A stretch of 64,000 nucleotides of DNA from an uncultured Clostridia bacterium (GCA_934647165.1 CAKUFA010000007.1:16515-80514), one strand, 5' to 3'. Positions 7,067 through 16,570 are shown, counted from the first letter of the stretch. Translations and numbers: made by a program. Notes: generated by a model from the sequence alone, not told the origin.

Positions 7067-7432
7067 ATGAACCTGACCAACTATGAAGAAATGGCCGCAA
7101 TGATTCTGTTCGGCATCGGCTTCACCACGCTGCTGCTGGACAGAAACATGATCAAAAAGATCATCGGCTTTTCGATGATGGACAGTGCCATCTATCTCTT
7201 TCTGGCCGCCAAGGGTTATATTGCCGGGCGAAAGGCCCCCATTGTGGTGGACGGTGTAACACGCATGGAAGCCTACATCAACCCAATTCCCGCAGGGCTT
7301 GTGCTCACAGGCATTGTAGTGAGCGTATCCGTATCGGCGCTGATGCTTGCATTGACCGTCAGGCTCTACCGCCGCTACCATACCCTCGATATTGACGAAA
7401 TCACGGCGCTGAGCCGGAAGGAGGAGCTGTAA
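7067..7432 (+). CDS. mnhC: Mrp/Mnh antiporter subunit C (NuoK-like)
   Basis: A 121-residue three-helix protein homologous to NuoK of complex I. The stretch LLLDRNMIKKIIGFSMMDSAIYLFL matches the MrpC core, and PIPAGLVLTGIVVSVSVSALMLALTVRLY the last helix. It belongs to the proton path between the antiporter modules. It starts 3 bases after the mnhB stop and ends 2 bases before the next gene, so translation is probably coupled. Confidence 0.92.
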   Translation: MNLTNYEEMAAMILFGIGFTTLLLDRNMIKKIIGFSMMDSAIYLFLAAKGYIAGRKAPIVVDGVTRMEAYINPIPAGLVLTGIVVSVSVSALMLALTVRLYRRYHTLDIDEITALSRKEEL

Positions 7433-7434
7433 GC

Positions 7435-8940
7435 ATGGCTTTGGAGCTTTGGCAATCCATTCCCTATGCATGCATCCTTTTGCCGCTTGGCTCGGCTGCC
7501 ATGACAAGCGTGCTCAAGGGCAAGTTCGCCAAGCGCTGGGCGTTCCTGGTGATGACGGTGGTCACGGTGCTCAACGCCATCCTCACCGTCATCATGGCGC
7601 AGCGCGGCGGCAGCTACACGTACATGATGGGTCATTACCCAGCACCGTGGGGCAACGAAATTCGCGCCGGGCAGTTGGAAGCGGTGACCGGATTCTTCTT
7701 CGGGCTGATTATGCTGCTCTCCCTCATGGGCGGCGTAAAAAAAGTGGAAGAGCACATCCTGCACGACAAGCAGAGCCTGTACTACGTGATGCTGCTGCTG
7801 CTCACCGCCGCACTGATGGCGCAGGTATACACCAACGACATCTTCACCGCCTACGTTTTCCTGGAAATTATGACCATTGCGGCCTGCTCGCTGATTACCG
7901 CCCGCACCAAAGGGCGCACGCTGGTGGCCGCCACCCGCTACATGATTATGAACCTGGTGGGCTCCGGTCTGTTCCTGCTGGGTATCATCCTGCTGTATGA
8001 CCTGACCGGTCACCTGCTGATGAGCAACATCAAGGAGGCTGTATCCGCCCTGCACGCGAGCGGGGATTATCACCAGCCACTGACTGTTGTGGTTGCGGTG
8101 ATTACCATCGGCCTTTCCATCAAGAGCGCGCTGTTCCCCTTCCACACCTGGGTGCCGGACGCTTACAGCTACGCCACGCCCACTTCCTCCGCGGTGTTGT
8201 CCTCCCTGGTCAGCAAAGGCTACATCTTCCTGCTGATGAAGATTTACTACCGCGTGATCGGGCTGGATGTGGTGGCAAGCACCGGCATCCTGAACGTGCT
8301 GTTCGTTTTCGCACTGGTTGGCATGGTGATGGGCTCCATCTCCGCTATCCGCCAGAGCGACATCCGCCGGATGATAGCCTTCTCATCCGTTGCGCAGATC
8401 GGTTATATCTACATGGGCATTGGCCTTGGCACCGAAGAGGGCATGATGGCGGCTGTTTTCCACATTTTCGCCCACTCGGTGTGCAAATCCATGCTGTTCC
8501 TGTCCGCAGGCGGGCTGGCAGACGCTTCGGGCAATTCCAAGCAATTCCGTGATTTGCGCGGAGCCGGCTTCCGCAGCCCCATTGCCGGCGTTGCCTTTAC
8601 CATCGGTGCGCTGAGCATGGTAGGCTTCCCCTTCCTGGGCGGCTTCTCCAGCAAAGTGAATTTCGCCATGGCGTCCATGAGCGCAGGCGATATGCGCATG
8701 ATTCTCACCCTGCTGGTGCTGGCCATTTCCACGGCACTGAACACGGTGTACTTCCTCAAAACGGTCATCACCCTGTACCGCCGCCCCCTGGATGGCGCAG
8801 TTTACCCTGTGAAAAAAGGCCGCCGCGGTTTCTGCTTCAACTGTTCGCTGATCTGCTTTGCCGCCGTGAACGTGGCGCTTGGGCTTTTCTCCCAGCCGCT
8901 GGTTCAGGTGATCACATCCGGTCTGGCCACCTTCGGCTGA
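7435..8940 (+). CDS. mnhD: Antiporter-like subunit 1 (MrpD/NuoN-like)
   Basis: A 501-residue polytopic protein of the proton_antipo_M family. The conserved helix-5 glutamate is in YVFLEIMTIAACSL. The helix-7 lysine lies in GLSIKSALFPFHTWVPDAYSYA, and the helix-8 lysine in SSLVSKGYIF. Presence of all three suggests a working ion-translocating module. It is the first of four such subunits in this operon, and MrpD is the best single match by order (directly after MrpC). GGAGG lies 8 bases ahead of the ATG. Confidence 0.9.
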   Translation: MALELWQSIPYACILLPLGSAAMTSVLKGKFAKRWAFLVMTVVTVLNAILTVIMAQRGGSYTYMMGHYPAPWGNEIRAGQLEAVTGFFFGLIMLLSLMGGVKKVEEHILHDKQSLYYVMLLLLTAALMAQVYTNDIFTAYVFLEIMTIAACSLITARTKGRTLVAATRYMIMNLVGSGLFLLGIILLYDLTGHLLMSNIKEAVSALHASGDYHQPLTVVVAVITIGLSIKSALFPFHTWVPDAYSYATPTSSAVLSSLVSKGYIFLLMKIYYRVIGLDVVASTGILNVLFVFALVGMVMGSISAIRQSDIRRMIAFSSVAQIGYIYMGIGLGTEEGMMAAVFHIFAHSVCKSMLFLSAGGLADASGNSKQFRDLRGAGFRSPIAGVAFTIGALSMVGFPFLGGFSSKVNFAMASMSAGDMRMILTLLVLAISTALNTVYFLKTVITLYRRPLDGAVYPVKKGRRGFCFNCSLICFAAVNVALGLFSQPLVQVITSGLATFG

Positions 8941-8958
8941 CCCAAGGAGGAGAACACG

Positions 8959-10449
8959 ATGATTGGCTCCTGGTATTTGCTGGTGCCTGTGCTGCTGCCC
9001 ATCCTGTCGGGCCTTGCAGTATGCTTTCTGAAGCCCTTTGACCAAGCAAAAGCGCGCAACCGTTTCACCTTGTGCGTACTGGTGCTCAACGTGCTGGCGG
9101 TGCTGCCTGTGCTGATTGCCCCGGACATGTCGCTCACGCTCTTCACCCTGTCGGACACGCTGCCGGTATTTCTGCACACGGATACTACCGGCAAGATCTT
9201 TGCCGCGGTAATGTGCTTTGTATGGGCCGCCGCCGGTGCGTATTCCTTTGAATACATGGCGCATGAGGAAAATCAGCGGCGCTATTACACCTTCTATTTG
9301 GTGACGCTGGGCATTTTGATGTCCCTGTGCTTCTCCGGTTCCATCGTCACCTTCTACATGTTCTATGAAGCGATGACGCTGCTGACCGTGCCGCTGGTGA
9401 TGCACACCATGACCAAGGAAGCGGTGGCGGCTGGCATCAAGTATCTCATTTACTCGGTAGTTGGCGCATCGCTGGTGCTGCTGGGCGTGTTCCTGCTTTC
9501 CCCCTACGTCACCACGTTCTCCTTCGCCCCCGGCGGTGTGCTGGACCTGGAAAAGGTTGCCGGCCATGAGAGCTACGTGCTGTGGGTTGCCTTCCTGATG
9601 ATGGTGGGCTTTGGCGCAAAGGCCGGTATGTTCCCGCTGCATGGCTGGCTGCCCACGGCGCACCCGGCTGCCCCCTCCCCTGCCAGTGCGGTGCTGTCCG
9701 GCGTTATCACCAAAGCTGGCGTGCTAGGCACCGTGCGGCTGGTGTACAGTTTCATCGGCGCATCTTTCCTGCGCGGCACCTGGGTACAGACGGCCATCAT
9801 GAGTCTGACGCTGTTCACGGTCTTCATGGGTTCTTTGCTGGCTCTGCGCGAAGGCGGGCTGAAAAAGCGCCTGGCCTGGTCCTCCGTCAGTCAGGTGAGC
9901 TACATTCTCTTCGGCCTGAGCACCATGCATCCGCTGGGCTTTGCGGGCGCGCTGCTGCACGTTGTCGCCCACTCCCTCATCAAGGATACGCTGTTCATGT
10001 CCGCCGGTGCAATCATCTGCAAAACCGGCAAAACGCGTGTGGCAGATCTTGAAGGCATTGGCAAACAGATGCCTGTGGTGATGTGGTGCTTCACCATCGC
10101 CAGCATCGGCCTGGTGGGCATTCCGCCGTGCCTGGGCTTCATCAGCAAGTGGTATCTGGCGCAGGGGGCACTCTGCATGACGGGTGTTGCCGGTTTCTTC
10201 AGCTATCTCGCCCCGGCGGTTCTGCTGATCAGCGCGCTGCTCACTGCCGCTTATTTACTGCCCATCAGCATCCGCGGTTTCTTCCCCGGCCACGACGCCA
10301 ACGGCAAGCCAAAGTTCTTTGAAAAGTGTGAGCCGACCCATGTGATGCTGATCCCCCTGGTGCTGCTCACCGTGCTGATGGTGCTGCTGGGCATCTTCCC
10401 GCAAGGGCTGACGAGTCTGTTCGCTGCCCTTGGCGGAACGCTGATGTGA
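8959..10449 (+). CDS. Antiporter-like subunit 2 (NuoM/MrpD-like)
   Basis: A 496-residue polytopic protein of the same family as its neighbours. The key glutamate is in MFYEAMTLLTVP, the helix-7 lysine in FGAKAGMFPLHGWLPTAHP, and the helix-8 lysine in SGVITKAGVLG. The pattern PLHGWLPTAHPAAPSPASAVLSG is closer to NuoM/hydrogenase-type modules than to MrpA. A GGAGG ribosome site lies 18 bases after the previous stop. The residues needed for proton transfer are all present. Confidence 0.88.
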   Translation: MIGSWYLLVPVLLPILSGLAVCFLKPFDQAKARNRFTLCVLVLNVLAVLPVLIAPDMSLTLFTLSDTLPVFLHTDTTGKIFAAVMCFVWAAAGAYSFEYMAHEENQRRYYTFYLVTLGILMSLCFSGSIVTFYMFYEAMTLLTVPLVMHTMTKEAVAAGIKYLIYSVVGASLVLLGVFLLSPYVTTFSFAPGGVLDLEKVAGHESYVLWVAFLMMVGFGAKAGMFPLHGWLPTAHPAAPSPASAVLSGVITKAGVLGTVRLVYSFIGASFLRGTWVQTAIMSLTLFTVFMGSLLALREGGLKKRLAWSSVSQVSYILFGLSTMHPLGFAGALLHVVAHSLIKDTLFMSAGAIICKTGKTRVADLEGIGKQMPVVMWCFTIASIGLVGIPPCLGFISKWYLAQGALCMTGVAGFFSYLAPAVLLISALLTAAYLLPISIRGFFPGHDANGKPKFFEKCEPTHVMLIPLVLLTVLMVLLGIFPQGLTSLFAALGGTLM

Positions 10450-10465
10450 GAAAGGAGGCGTTCCG

Positions 10466-11938
10466 ATGCTGCTTTACCTGACGCTGCTTTTGCCCCTTGT
10501 GGGCGGCGCAGTGCTGCCGCTGTTCCGCTTCAAAAGCGTGAAAAGCCGCGGTATCTACGTGGAAGCGGTTGTTCTTGCCACCACCGCGCTTGTGTGGACC
10601 CTGCTCCTCAACCGCACGGAAGAAACCTTTGTTCTCTATCACATGACGGATGCACTGGCCCTGTCTTTCAAAGTGGATGGCCTGAGCTGCGTTTTCACCG
10701 GGCTGGTATCCTTCCTGTGGCCGCTGGCCTCCCTCTATGGTTTTGAATACATGACCCATGAGGAACGGCCGAACACGTTCTTTGCCTATTACACCATGAC
10801 CTATGGCGTAACGTTGGCCATTGCCACTGCGGCAAACCTGTTCACCCTCTACGTTTTCTATGAATGCCTGACCATGATTACCCTGCCGCTTGTGATCCAC
10901 AAAAAGGATGCGCGCAGCATCCATGCGGGCCGCAAGTATGTCTACTACTCCATCGGCGGTGCGGCGCTGGCGTTCATTGGGCTAATTTTCTCCATTTACT
11001 ACGGCCTGAACCCGAACTTCACCCTGGGCGGCCTGTTGGATCCCGCAAAGATTGCAGGCCGTGAGGATCTCCTGCGCGCGGTCTTCCTGCTGGCGTTTGT
11101 TGGCTTTGGCACCAAGGCGGCCATCTTCCCGATGTATGCCTGGCTGCCAGCAGCTTCCGTTGCCCCAACGCCCGTCACTGCGCTTCTGCATGCGGTTGCT
11201 GTGGTCAATGCAGGCGCTTATGCGGTGCTTCGCGTCATCTACTACGTTTTCGGAACGGAGTTATTGTTCGGCACTTGGGCGCAAACCGTGGCGCTTGCGC
11301 TGAGCTGCTTCACCATTCTCTTCGGTTCCGCCATGGCTGTGAAGGAGCAGCACTTCAAGCGGCGTCTGGCCTACTCCACAGTGAGCAACCTGAGCTACAT
11401 GCTCATGGGCGCGGCGCTGATGACACCTGATGGCATGGTAGGCAGCCTGAGCCACCTGGTGCTCCACGGCCTGATGAAAATCACCCTGTTCTACTGCGCA
11501 GGCGCAATCCTCATCAAAACCGAGCAGGAATATGTGCAGGATCTGCGCGGCTTCGGCAAGGTGATGCCCTTCACCTGTGCGGTGTTCACGCTGGGCAGCG
11601 TAGCCATGGTGGGCATTCCCCCGCTGTGTGGCTTTGTAAGCAAGTGGAACCTGCTTACAGCAGCATCAGCCACAGGGCTGAGCATGGGCGTTGTAGCTGT
11701 CTGCACGCTGATTGTTTCCGCCATTTTGACCGCCATTTACCTGTTTGGTGTGGCCGGTCCCATGTACTTCCGCCCGGTAAACCGGGAGCTGGAAGGGCTG
11801 ACAAGCGAAAAACATGACCCAAGCTGGATGATGAAGCTGCCCCTGACAGCGCTGTGCATCGCGATGGTGGTTCTTGGCGTTTACAGCCAGCCACTGGTGA
11901 CCTTCCTGCGCGGCATTGCCGCCGGTACCATCTTCTGA
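10466..11938 (+). CDS. Antiporter-like subunit 3, with Asn at the usual helix-8 Lys position
   Basis: A 490-residue polytopic protein of the proton_antipo_M family. Glutamate is in VFYECLTMITLPLV and the helix-7 lysine in FGTKAAIFPMYAWLPAAS. The helix-8 segment reads LLHAVAVVNAGAYAV, so the lysine seen in the neighbouring subunits (TKAG or SKG) is Asn here. The motif PTPVTALLHA resembles MrpA and NuoL rather than MrpD. It could be a modified or partly structural channel. AAAGGAGG lies just upstream of the ATG. Confidence 0.87.
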   Translation: MLLYLTLLLPLVGGAVLPLFRFKSVKSRGIYVEAVVLATTALVWTLLLNRTEETFVLYHMTDALALSFKVDGLSCVFTGLVSFLWPLASLYGFEYMTHEERPNTFFAYYTMTYGVTLAIATAANLFTLYVFYECLTMITLPLVIHKKDARSIHAGRKYVYYSIGGAALAFIGLIFSIYYGLNPNFTLGGLLDPAKIAGREDLLRAVFLLAFVGFGTKAAIFPMYAWLPAASVAPTPVTALLHAVAVVNAGAYAVLRVIYYVFGTELLFGTWAQTVALALSCFTILFGSAMAVKEQHFKRRLAYSTVSNLSYMLMGAALMTPDGMVGSLSHLVLHGLMKITLFYCAGAILIKTEQEYVQDLRGFGKVMPFTCAVFTLGSVAMVGIPPLCGFVSKWNLLTAASATGLSMGVVAVCTLIVSAILTAIYLFGVAGPMYFRPVNRELEGLTSEKHDPSWMMKLPLTALCIAMVVLGVYSQPLVTFLRGIAAGTIF

Positions 11939-11972
11939 CGAGCAATTGACGCCCGCGAAAGGAGACTTTTCC

Positions 11973-14099
11973 ATGGCACTACTGCCGATTCTCTGCTTCG
12001 GCCCCATGGTGATGGCATTGGTATGCTACCTGTGCGGACGGCGCTCCAAAGCGCTGCGTGACAACATGGTAGCACTGACCGGCATCGCCGTGTGCGTGCT
12101 GAGCGCCTGCCTGTGGAATTCCACGGGGAGCTTCACACTGGAAAACTTCTGCGGTTTGGGGCTGCATCTGCGTGTGGATGGCTTCCGCAGCCTGTATGCA
12201 CTGGTGGCATCCTTCATGTGGATGATGACGGGCATTTTCTCCAAGGAATACTTTGCCCACTACCACAACCGCAACCGCTACTACTTCTTCAACCTGATGA
12301 CGCTGGGTGCAACGCTTGGGGTTTTTCTCTCCGATGACCTGTACTCCACGTTCATCTTCTTTGAAATCATGTCCCTGACCAGCTATGTGTGGGTGGCGCA
12401 TGAAGAAACCCCCGGCGCCATGCGCGCCGCCGGAACGTATCTGGCAGTGGCTGTACTGGGCGGCCTGACCACGCTGATGGGGTTGTTCATGCTCTATCAT
12501 GAGCTTGGAACACTGAGCTTTGAAGGGCTGCGCATCGCGCTGGGGGGGCAGTTGGCTTCCCCCACCGTGACTGTAGCCGCGTGGCTTGTGGTGTTTGGCT
12601 TTGCAGCCAAGGCCGGCCTGTTCCCGCTGCACATCTGGCTGCCCAAGGCGCACCCGGTGGCGCCTGCCCCGGCCAGCGCCCTTCTGTCCGGCATTCTCAC
12701 CAAGTCTGGCGTGTTTGGACTGATTGTGGTCTGCTCCCGCCTGATGGCAGGCAACGCGGCCTTCGGCAACGCACTGCTGGTGCTGGCAGCCATCACCATG
12801 TTTGTGGGCGCGCTGCTGGCCCTGTTCTCCGTTGACCTCAAGCGCACGCTGGCCTGCTCCTCCATGAGCCAGATCGGCTTCATCACCGTGGGTCTTTCCA
12901 TGATGGTGCTGCTGGGTGAGGAAGGTTCGCTGGCTGCTTATGGCAGCGTGATGCACATGGTAAACCACTCACTGATTAAGCTGTGCCTCTTCATGGCGGC
13001 CGGCGTGGTGTTTATGAACCTGCACCAGCTGAACCTGAACGACATCCGCGGCTTCGGCCGTGGTAAGCCGGTGCTGCACATTGCCTTCCTGCTGGGCGCA
13101 CTGTCCATTGGCTGCATTCCCCCCATCGGCAGCGGTTATGTGAGCAAGAGCCTGCTGCATGAAAGCATTCTGGAATACATCCATGAGCTGTCCGCCCACG
13201 GTGGTAGCTGGATGCCTTACAAGGCGTTGGAGATTCTGTTCCTCATCAGCGGCGGCCTGACCATTGCCTACATGACCAAGCTGTATATCTGCCTGTTCTG
13301 GGAAAAGCATCCCACACGCCAGGCGGAATTTGACAGCCTGAACAAGCGCTACATTACGGTACGCTCCCGCATCGCACTGCTGGGCAGCGCGGCGGTTCTG
13401 CCCTTCCTGGGCGCTTTGCCGCAGCTGCTCATGAGCCCTGTTGGCGCACGCAGCGCGGCGTTCTTCGGCCAGGAACCGATTGAGCATGCCATCGCTTACT
13501 TCTCCGGCGAGAACCTTCTGGGCGCAGCGGAAAGCATTCTCATTGGCGCGGCAGCCTATCTGCTGATTGTGCGCCCGCTGCTGATGCGCACAGAAGGCAA
13601 TGTACGCGTGTATGTTGACCGCTGGCCCAAATGGCTTGATCTGGAAAACAGCATCTACCGCCCGGTGTTGACGGTATTCCTGCCCAAGGTTGCCGGTGCA
13701 GTGACTGCGTTCATCGCCAATATTCCCGAGGGGCTTGTCGTCTCCAAGATTGTGCCACAGGTGATTACAGGCATTGTGCGTTTCCTGTGCGAACTGCCCG
13801 AACGCGTGGTAATCTGGTTGAAGAACACCGTGCTTCGCAAGCGCCGCCAAAAATCCCCCGTGCCGGTGGGTAACCGTTTCACCTACACCCTGGGGCGTGG
13901 CATGAACGCCGTGGCGCGTGCGCTGAATGCTACGTTCTGCCGCCGCCATCCTGTGCGCACGGACTTTGAGTTCGTGCTTGACGCAAGCTTCAAGGAATTG
14001 ACGCACGGCACCATCCGCATCACGCGGAGCATCTCCTTCGGGTTGCTGCTGCTGTGCCTGGGACTTTTCATCACTTGCCTGTATCTGATGAACCACTGA
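11973..14099 (+). CDS. Antiporter-like subunit 4, long NuoL/MrpA-like
   Basis: The largest subunit, 708 residues. The antiporter core (about 1-470) has FFEIMSLTSYVWVAHEE with the conserved Glu, FAAKAGLFPLHIWLPKAHP with the helix-7 Lys, and SGILTKSGVFG with the helix-8 Lys. A C-terminal extension of about 200 residues contains extra hydrophobic helices separated by a basic loop (KNTVLRKRRQKSP) and ends in a helix, FGLLLLCLGLFITCLYLMNH. That could act like the NuoL lateral arm, but this is inference. The ATG at 11973 has AAAGGAGA upstream. It is the last gene before the strong terminator at 14114. Confidence 0.88.
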   Translation: MALLPILCFGPMVMALVCYLCGRRSKALRDNMVALTGIAVCVLSACLWNSTGSFTLENFCGLGLHLRVDGFRSLYALVASFMWMMTGIFSKEYFAHYHNRNRYYFFNLMTLGATLGVFLSDDLYSTFIFFEIMSLTSYVWVAHEETPGAMRAAGTYLAVAVLGGLTTLMGLFMLYHELGTLSFEGLRIALGGQLASPTVTVAAWLVVFGFAAKAGLFPLHIWLPKAHPVAPAPASALLSGILTKSGVFGLIVVCSRLMAGNAAFGNALLVLAAITMFVGALLALFSVDLKRTLACSSMSQIGFITVGLSMMVLLGEEGSLAAYGSVMHMVNHSLIKLCLFMAAGVVFMNLHQLNLNDIRGFGRGKPVLHIAFLLGALSIGCIPPIGSGYVSKSLLHESILEYIHELSAHGGSWMPYKALEILFLISGGLTIAYMTKLYICLFWEKHPTRQAEFDSLNKRYITVRSRIALLGSAAVLPFLGALPQLLMSPVGARSAAFFGQEPIEHAIAYFSGENLLGAAESILIGAAAYLLIVRPLLMRTEGNVRVYVDRWPKWLDLENSIYRPVLTVFLPKVAGAVTAFIANIPEGLVVSKIVPQVITGIVRFLCELPERVVIWLKNTVLRKRRQKSPVPVGNRFTYTLGRGMNAVARALNATFCRRHPVRTDFEFVLDASFKELTHGTIRITRSISFGLLLLCLGLFITCLYLMNH

Positions 14100-14113
14100 T
14101 GCGCATAGGCTGC

Positions 14114-14159
14114 GAGGGAGTCCATCTTTTCCACAAAAGATGGACTCCCTCCTTTTTTT
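14114..14159 (+). terminator. Strong terminator of the Mrp operon
   Basis: A perfect 17-bp stem (14114-14130 with 14135-14151, loop CCAC) followed by CTTTTTTT. It lies 15 bases after the last antiporter gene. Confidence 0.95.
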
Positions 14160-14162
14160 CAC

Positions 14163-14216
14163 ACACAAAAAGCGGATAGACCCCCGCCATCACGGCTGCG
14201 GGATGTCTATCCGCTT
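14163..14216 (-). terminator. Intrinsic terminator of the minus-strand zinc-ribbon transcript
   Basis: A stem of 12 bases (AAGCGGATAGAC at 14170-14181 with GTCTATCCGCTT at 14205-14216) plus an inner GC-rich helix is followed on the minus strand by CTTTTTGTGTG. It lies back to back with the Mrp operon terminator. Confidence 0.85.
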
Positions 14217-14283
14217 CTTTCTATGTCTGTTTTTGCAACTGTTTGCCCTTAAAAACAGTGTTTTCGCTTATGTTCCACTCCAC

Positions 14284-14988
14284 TCACGGGATGATCATGC
14301 GGCCACAGGTTTCGCATTCAATAATCTCCGTGCCGGATTTGATTTTCCGCAAAAGGGCGGAGGGCTGCGCCGTATTGCAGCCGCCGCACTGATCGCCCAC
14401 CAGGTGCGCCATAGGCGGCGTGATGTGCTTCTTGATCGTGCGATACTCCTCTATCAGTTTGGGATCAATGCCTTCGGCCGCTTTTTCTGCCACGGCACGT
14501 TGGGCTTCCAGCTTCGCCTTCTGCTCCTTCAGCTCCTGGTCGTAGGTTACCTTCAACGCATCGAAGGATACCTTCACGCTGGCAGCTTCGTGGCGGATGG
14601 AACGCTGACGGTTCACATGCTCGGCAGAGTCCTTCACAATGCGGCGCATTTCCGCTTCATAATTGGTGATGGTCTCGCGGCAGCGGTTCACTTCTGCCAG
14701 CAATGCCTGCACGGCAACCAGGTCGGCGGGCGCATCCTCATTCACACGCCGGGTGAGGGTATTGAGCTGTTCCTCACACCGCGGCAGCGCATCACGGATC
14801 ACATCCACACGGTCAGCCATGGCAGCCACCTGTTCTTCAATCTGTTTAAACAGTTTCTGCTGTTCCATGATGAAATCGCGGCTCTTTTCCAGCTTCTGCC
14901 TGGTTGGCGAACGGCGAATTTCCATTGCGATACGATCCGCCTTCATGTCCTCCTGTTGGTAGGCCCACAGCTTTTCCAACTGTTCCAT
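14284..14988 (-). CDS. Coiled-coil C4-type zinc-ribbon protein (DUF164 family)
   Basis: A 234-residue protein. Most of it (about 20-185) is heptad-like coiled coil rich in E, K, Q and R. The C-terminus has two Cys pairs, CGGC and CETCG, spaced as in the C4 zinc ribbon of this family (zf-RING_7). The gene is commonly found next to nif3-like genes in Firmicutes, as here. A role with RNA or membrane trafficking has been proposed for homologues, but none is settled. I chose the ATG at 14988 because AGGAGGGATTCC precedes it. A longer in-frame start at 15039 lies in weak context. Confidence 0.9.
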   Translation of the reverse strand: MEQLEKLWAYQQEDMKADRIAMEIRRSPTRQKLEKSRDFIMEQQKLFKQIEEQVAAMADRVDVIRDALPRCEEQLNTLTRRVNEDAPADLVAVQALLAEVNRCRETITNYEAEMRRIVKDSAEHVNRQRSIRHEAASVKVSFDALKVTYDQELKEQKAKLEAQRAVAEKAAEGIDPKLIEEYRTIKKHITPPMAHLVGDQCGGCNTAQPSALLRKIKSGTEIIECETCGRMIIP

Positions 14989-15063
14989 GGAATCCCTCCT
15001 TGTATTTCCCGGCCCGGCCGGGCTTTCAACGGGCGTCATCCTCCCCGTCCAGAGGTCGCCTGG

Positions 15064-15819
15064 TCATCCCTGATAGGCGTTGACCTGCGATTTGGTTACA
15101 TGCACCTTCCATTGTACCGCATCCGGCCAATTTTGTAAAGCATCCGCCAGGGCAAAAATGCCCGGCTCCTCTGTGGCATGGTGGCCACACTCGAAGCATG
15201 TGACCCCTGCCGCACAGGCCGCAAGCGCGTGGTGATGGCGAATTTCCCCAGAGACAAACGCATCTGCGCCCAATGCTTTCGCTGCCTGCCAAAACTCACT
15301 TCCGGCTCCGGAGCACAGCCCGACGCGTCTCACTGTGCCGCCTCCCATGGTGCGCACCACTGTTTGCAGCCGCTCGGCAAGCTGCGCGGCAAACGCCTCC
15401 GCTTTCATGGGCTTTGGCAAAAAGCCTACCCTCAGAAATCCATCACCTGTCACATCCGTCAATCCGATGATTGAAGCCAGCACATCGTTCATGCCGTCCT
15501 GAGCCTGGTCAAGGTTGGTGTGCGCCGCAATAAGCGCGCGTTTTCCGCGAATCAGCCGGCACAGCAGCGCTGCCTCCGCGTCATCCTCACAAAGACGCTT
15601 GCGCGGCGAAAACATCAGCGGATGATGCGTCACAATCAAATCAGCATCCACGCGCTCTGCTTCCGCAGCCACCGCTTCCGTGCAATCCAGCGCCACAAGA
15701 ATGTGCCGTACAGGCGTCTCCGGGTTTCCCAGCAGCAATCCACTGTTGTCAAAATCCTCCTGCGTGTCAAAAGGCGCGCGGACATTGATGTATTCCAGCA
15801 CTTGCCGAACGGTCAGCAT
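15064..15819 (-). CDS. Nif3-like dinuclear metal-centre protein
   Basis: A 251-residue protein of the Nif3/YbgI family. Metal-ligand motifs are visible: THHPLMF (His-His), AHTNLDQA, and near the C-terminus FECGHHATEEPG (His and Glu). It lacks the insert domain of the longer Bacillus YqfO, so it is the short form. The family is often annotated as GTP cyclohydrolase I type 2 homologue, but its substrate is unsettled. The start overlaps the end of trmK by 7 bases. The trmK-nif3 pair is a very common Firmicutes arrangement. Confidence 0.9.
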   Translation of the reverse strand: MLTVRQVLEYINVRAPFDTQEDFDNSGLLLGNPETPVRHILVALDCTEAVAAEAERVDADLIVTHHPLMFSPRKRLCEDDAEAALLCRLIRGKRALIAAHTNLDQAQDGMNDVLASIIGLTDVTGDGFLRVGFLPKPMKAEAFAAQLAERLQTVVRTMGGGTVRRVGLCSGAGSEFWQAAKALGADAFVSGEIRHHHALAACAAGVTCFECGHHATEEPGIFALADALQNWPDAVQWKVHVTKSQVNAYQG

Positions 15820-16484
15820 GCGTCATTCCTCCTCAGAATCCCCAATTGACGGCGCAGTGCTTCCACCTCGCCGGCTCGGTTTTGCGCATCATGTTCAAGT
15901 CCCGCCAGTTTTCGTTCCAACACCCATTGCCGCCAACGGAGATATTCCGGCAAAAGCGGATCGCGGCTTTCCAGCAGGAGCTGTGTACCCAAGGCGAGCT
16001 CATCTTCACCCATGGTCTGCGCCCCCGGTATTGCCTTCCACACCAGATAAAATCTTCCGGCAGCCCGGCACAGCCGTTCCGCTGTCAAATGATAGCCCAG
16101 TTGCTGCACAGCCCGGCGCACCAGTTCCTGATCCGTGTGTGCAGAAAGCACCAGGGCTGCGCCCTGCAAGCGCGCTGCTCCCTTTTGCAATATGTCGGCC
16201 ATGGTTCTTCCGCCCATGCCTGTGATGGACACACACCCGGTCTTTTCTGTCAACGCGTTTAAGCCGTCGGCGCACACCAACTGTGCACGATCCGCCAATC
16301 CCCGCTGCTGTACCTGCTCCCGCGCATGCTGGAGCGCCTTTGGGCTGACATCCGCAAGTATCATCCGCCTGCACACGCCGCTTTCCAGCAGCGCGCAAGG
16401 CAGCAGTCCGTGATCCGTGCCAATGTCCGCGCCAAGTTCGCAGGCGTCATAAAGCGACGCGGCCAGCGACAGTCTTTCGTCCAT
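15813..16484 (-). CDS. trmK: tRNA (adenine-22-N1)-methyltransferase
   Basis: A 223-residue class I SAM-dependent methyltransferase. The SAM-binding loop is ELGADIGTDHGLLPCAL, followed by MILADVSPKALQHAREQ. The catalytic-region motif SITGMGGRTMADIL is specific to the TrmK family. The C-terminal part is a helical coiled domain (ERKLAGLEHDAQNRAGEVEALRRQ), also seen in Bacillus TrmK. Its location just downstream of sigma-factor genes and upstream of nif3 is the usual context. A GGGGGAAG site lies before the ATG. Confidence 0.93.
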   Translation of the reverse strand: MDERLSLAASLYDACELGADIGTDHGLLPCALLESGVCRRMILADVSPKALQHAREQVQQRGLADRAQLVCADGLNALTEKTGCVSITGMGGRTMADILQKGAARLQGAALVLSAHTDQELVRRAVQQLGYHLTAERLCRAAGRFYLVWKAIPGAQTMGEDELALGTQLLLESRDPLLPEYLRWRQWVLERKLAGLEHDAQNRAGEVEALRRQLGILRRNDAC

Positions 16485-16540
16485 AGTTCTTCCCCCGCAT
16501 GCTTTCTGCTGTCCATTCCCTCATCAGTTGCCTGCCTGAT

Positions 16541-16570
16541 GAAGAAAAGAGCCGCCTGACGCGGCTCTTT
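16541..16570 (-). terminator. Intrinsic terminator after the first rpoD-type gene
   Basis: GAGCCGC (16561-16567 on the opposite strand)-loop-GCGGCTC with TTTTCTTC after it on the minus strand. It lies about 35 bases after the stop at 16602. Confidence 0.75.

Noticed and set aside
6020..7507. Long minus-strand frame across the antiporter genes
   Set aside because: Antisense to conserved membrane subunits. The translation is His/Gln-rich and low in hydrophobic helices, typical of a shadow.
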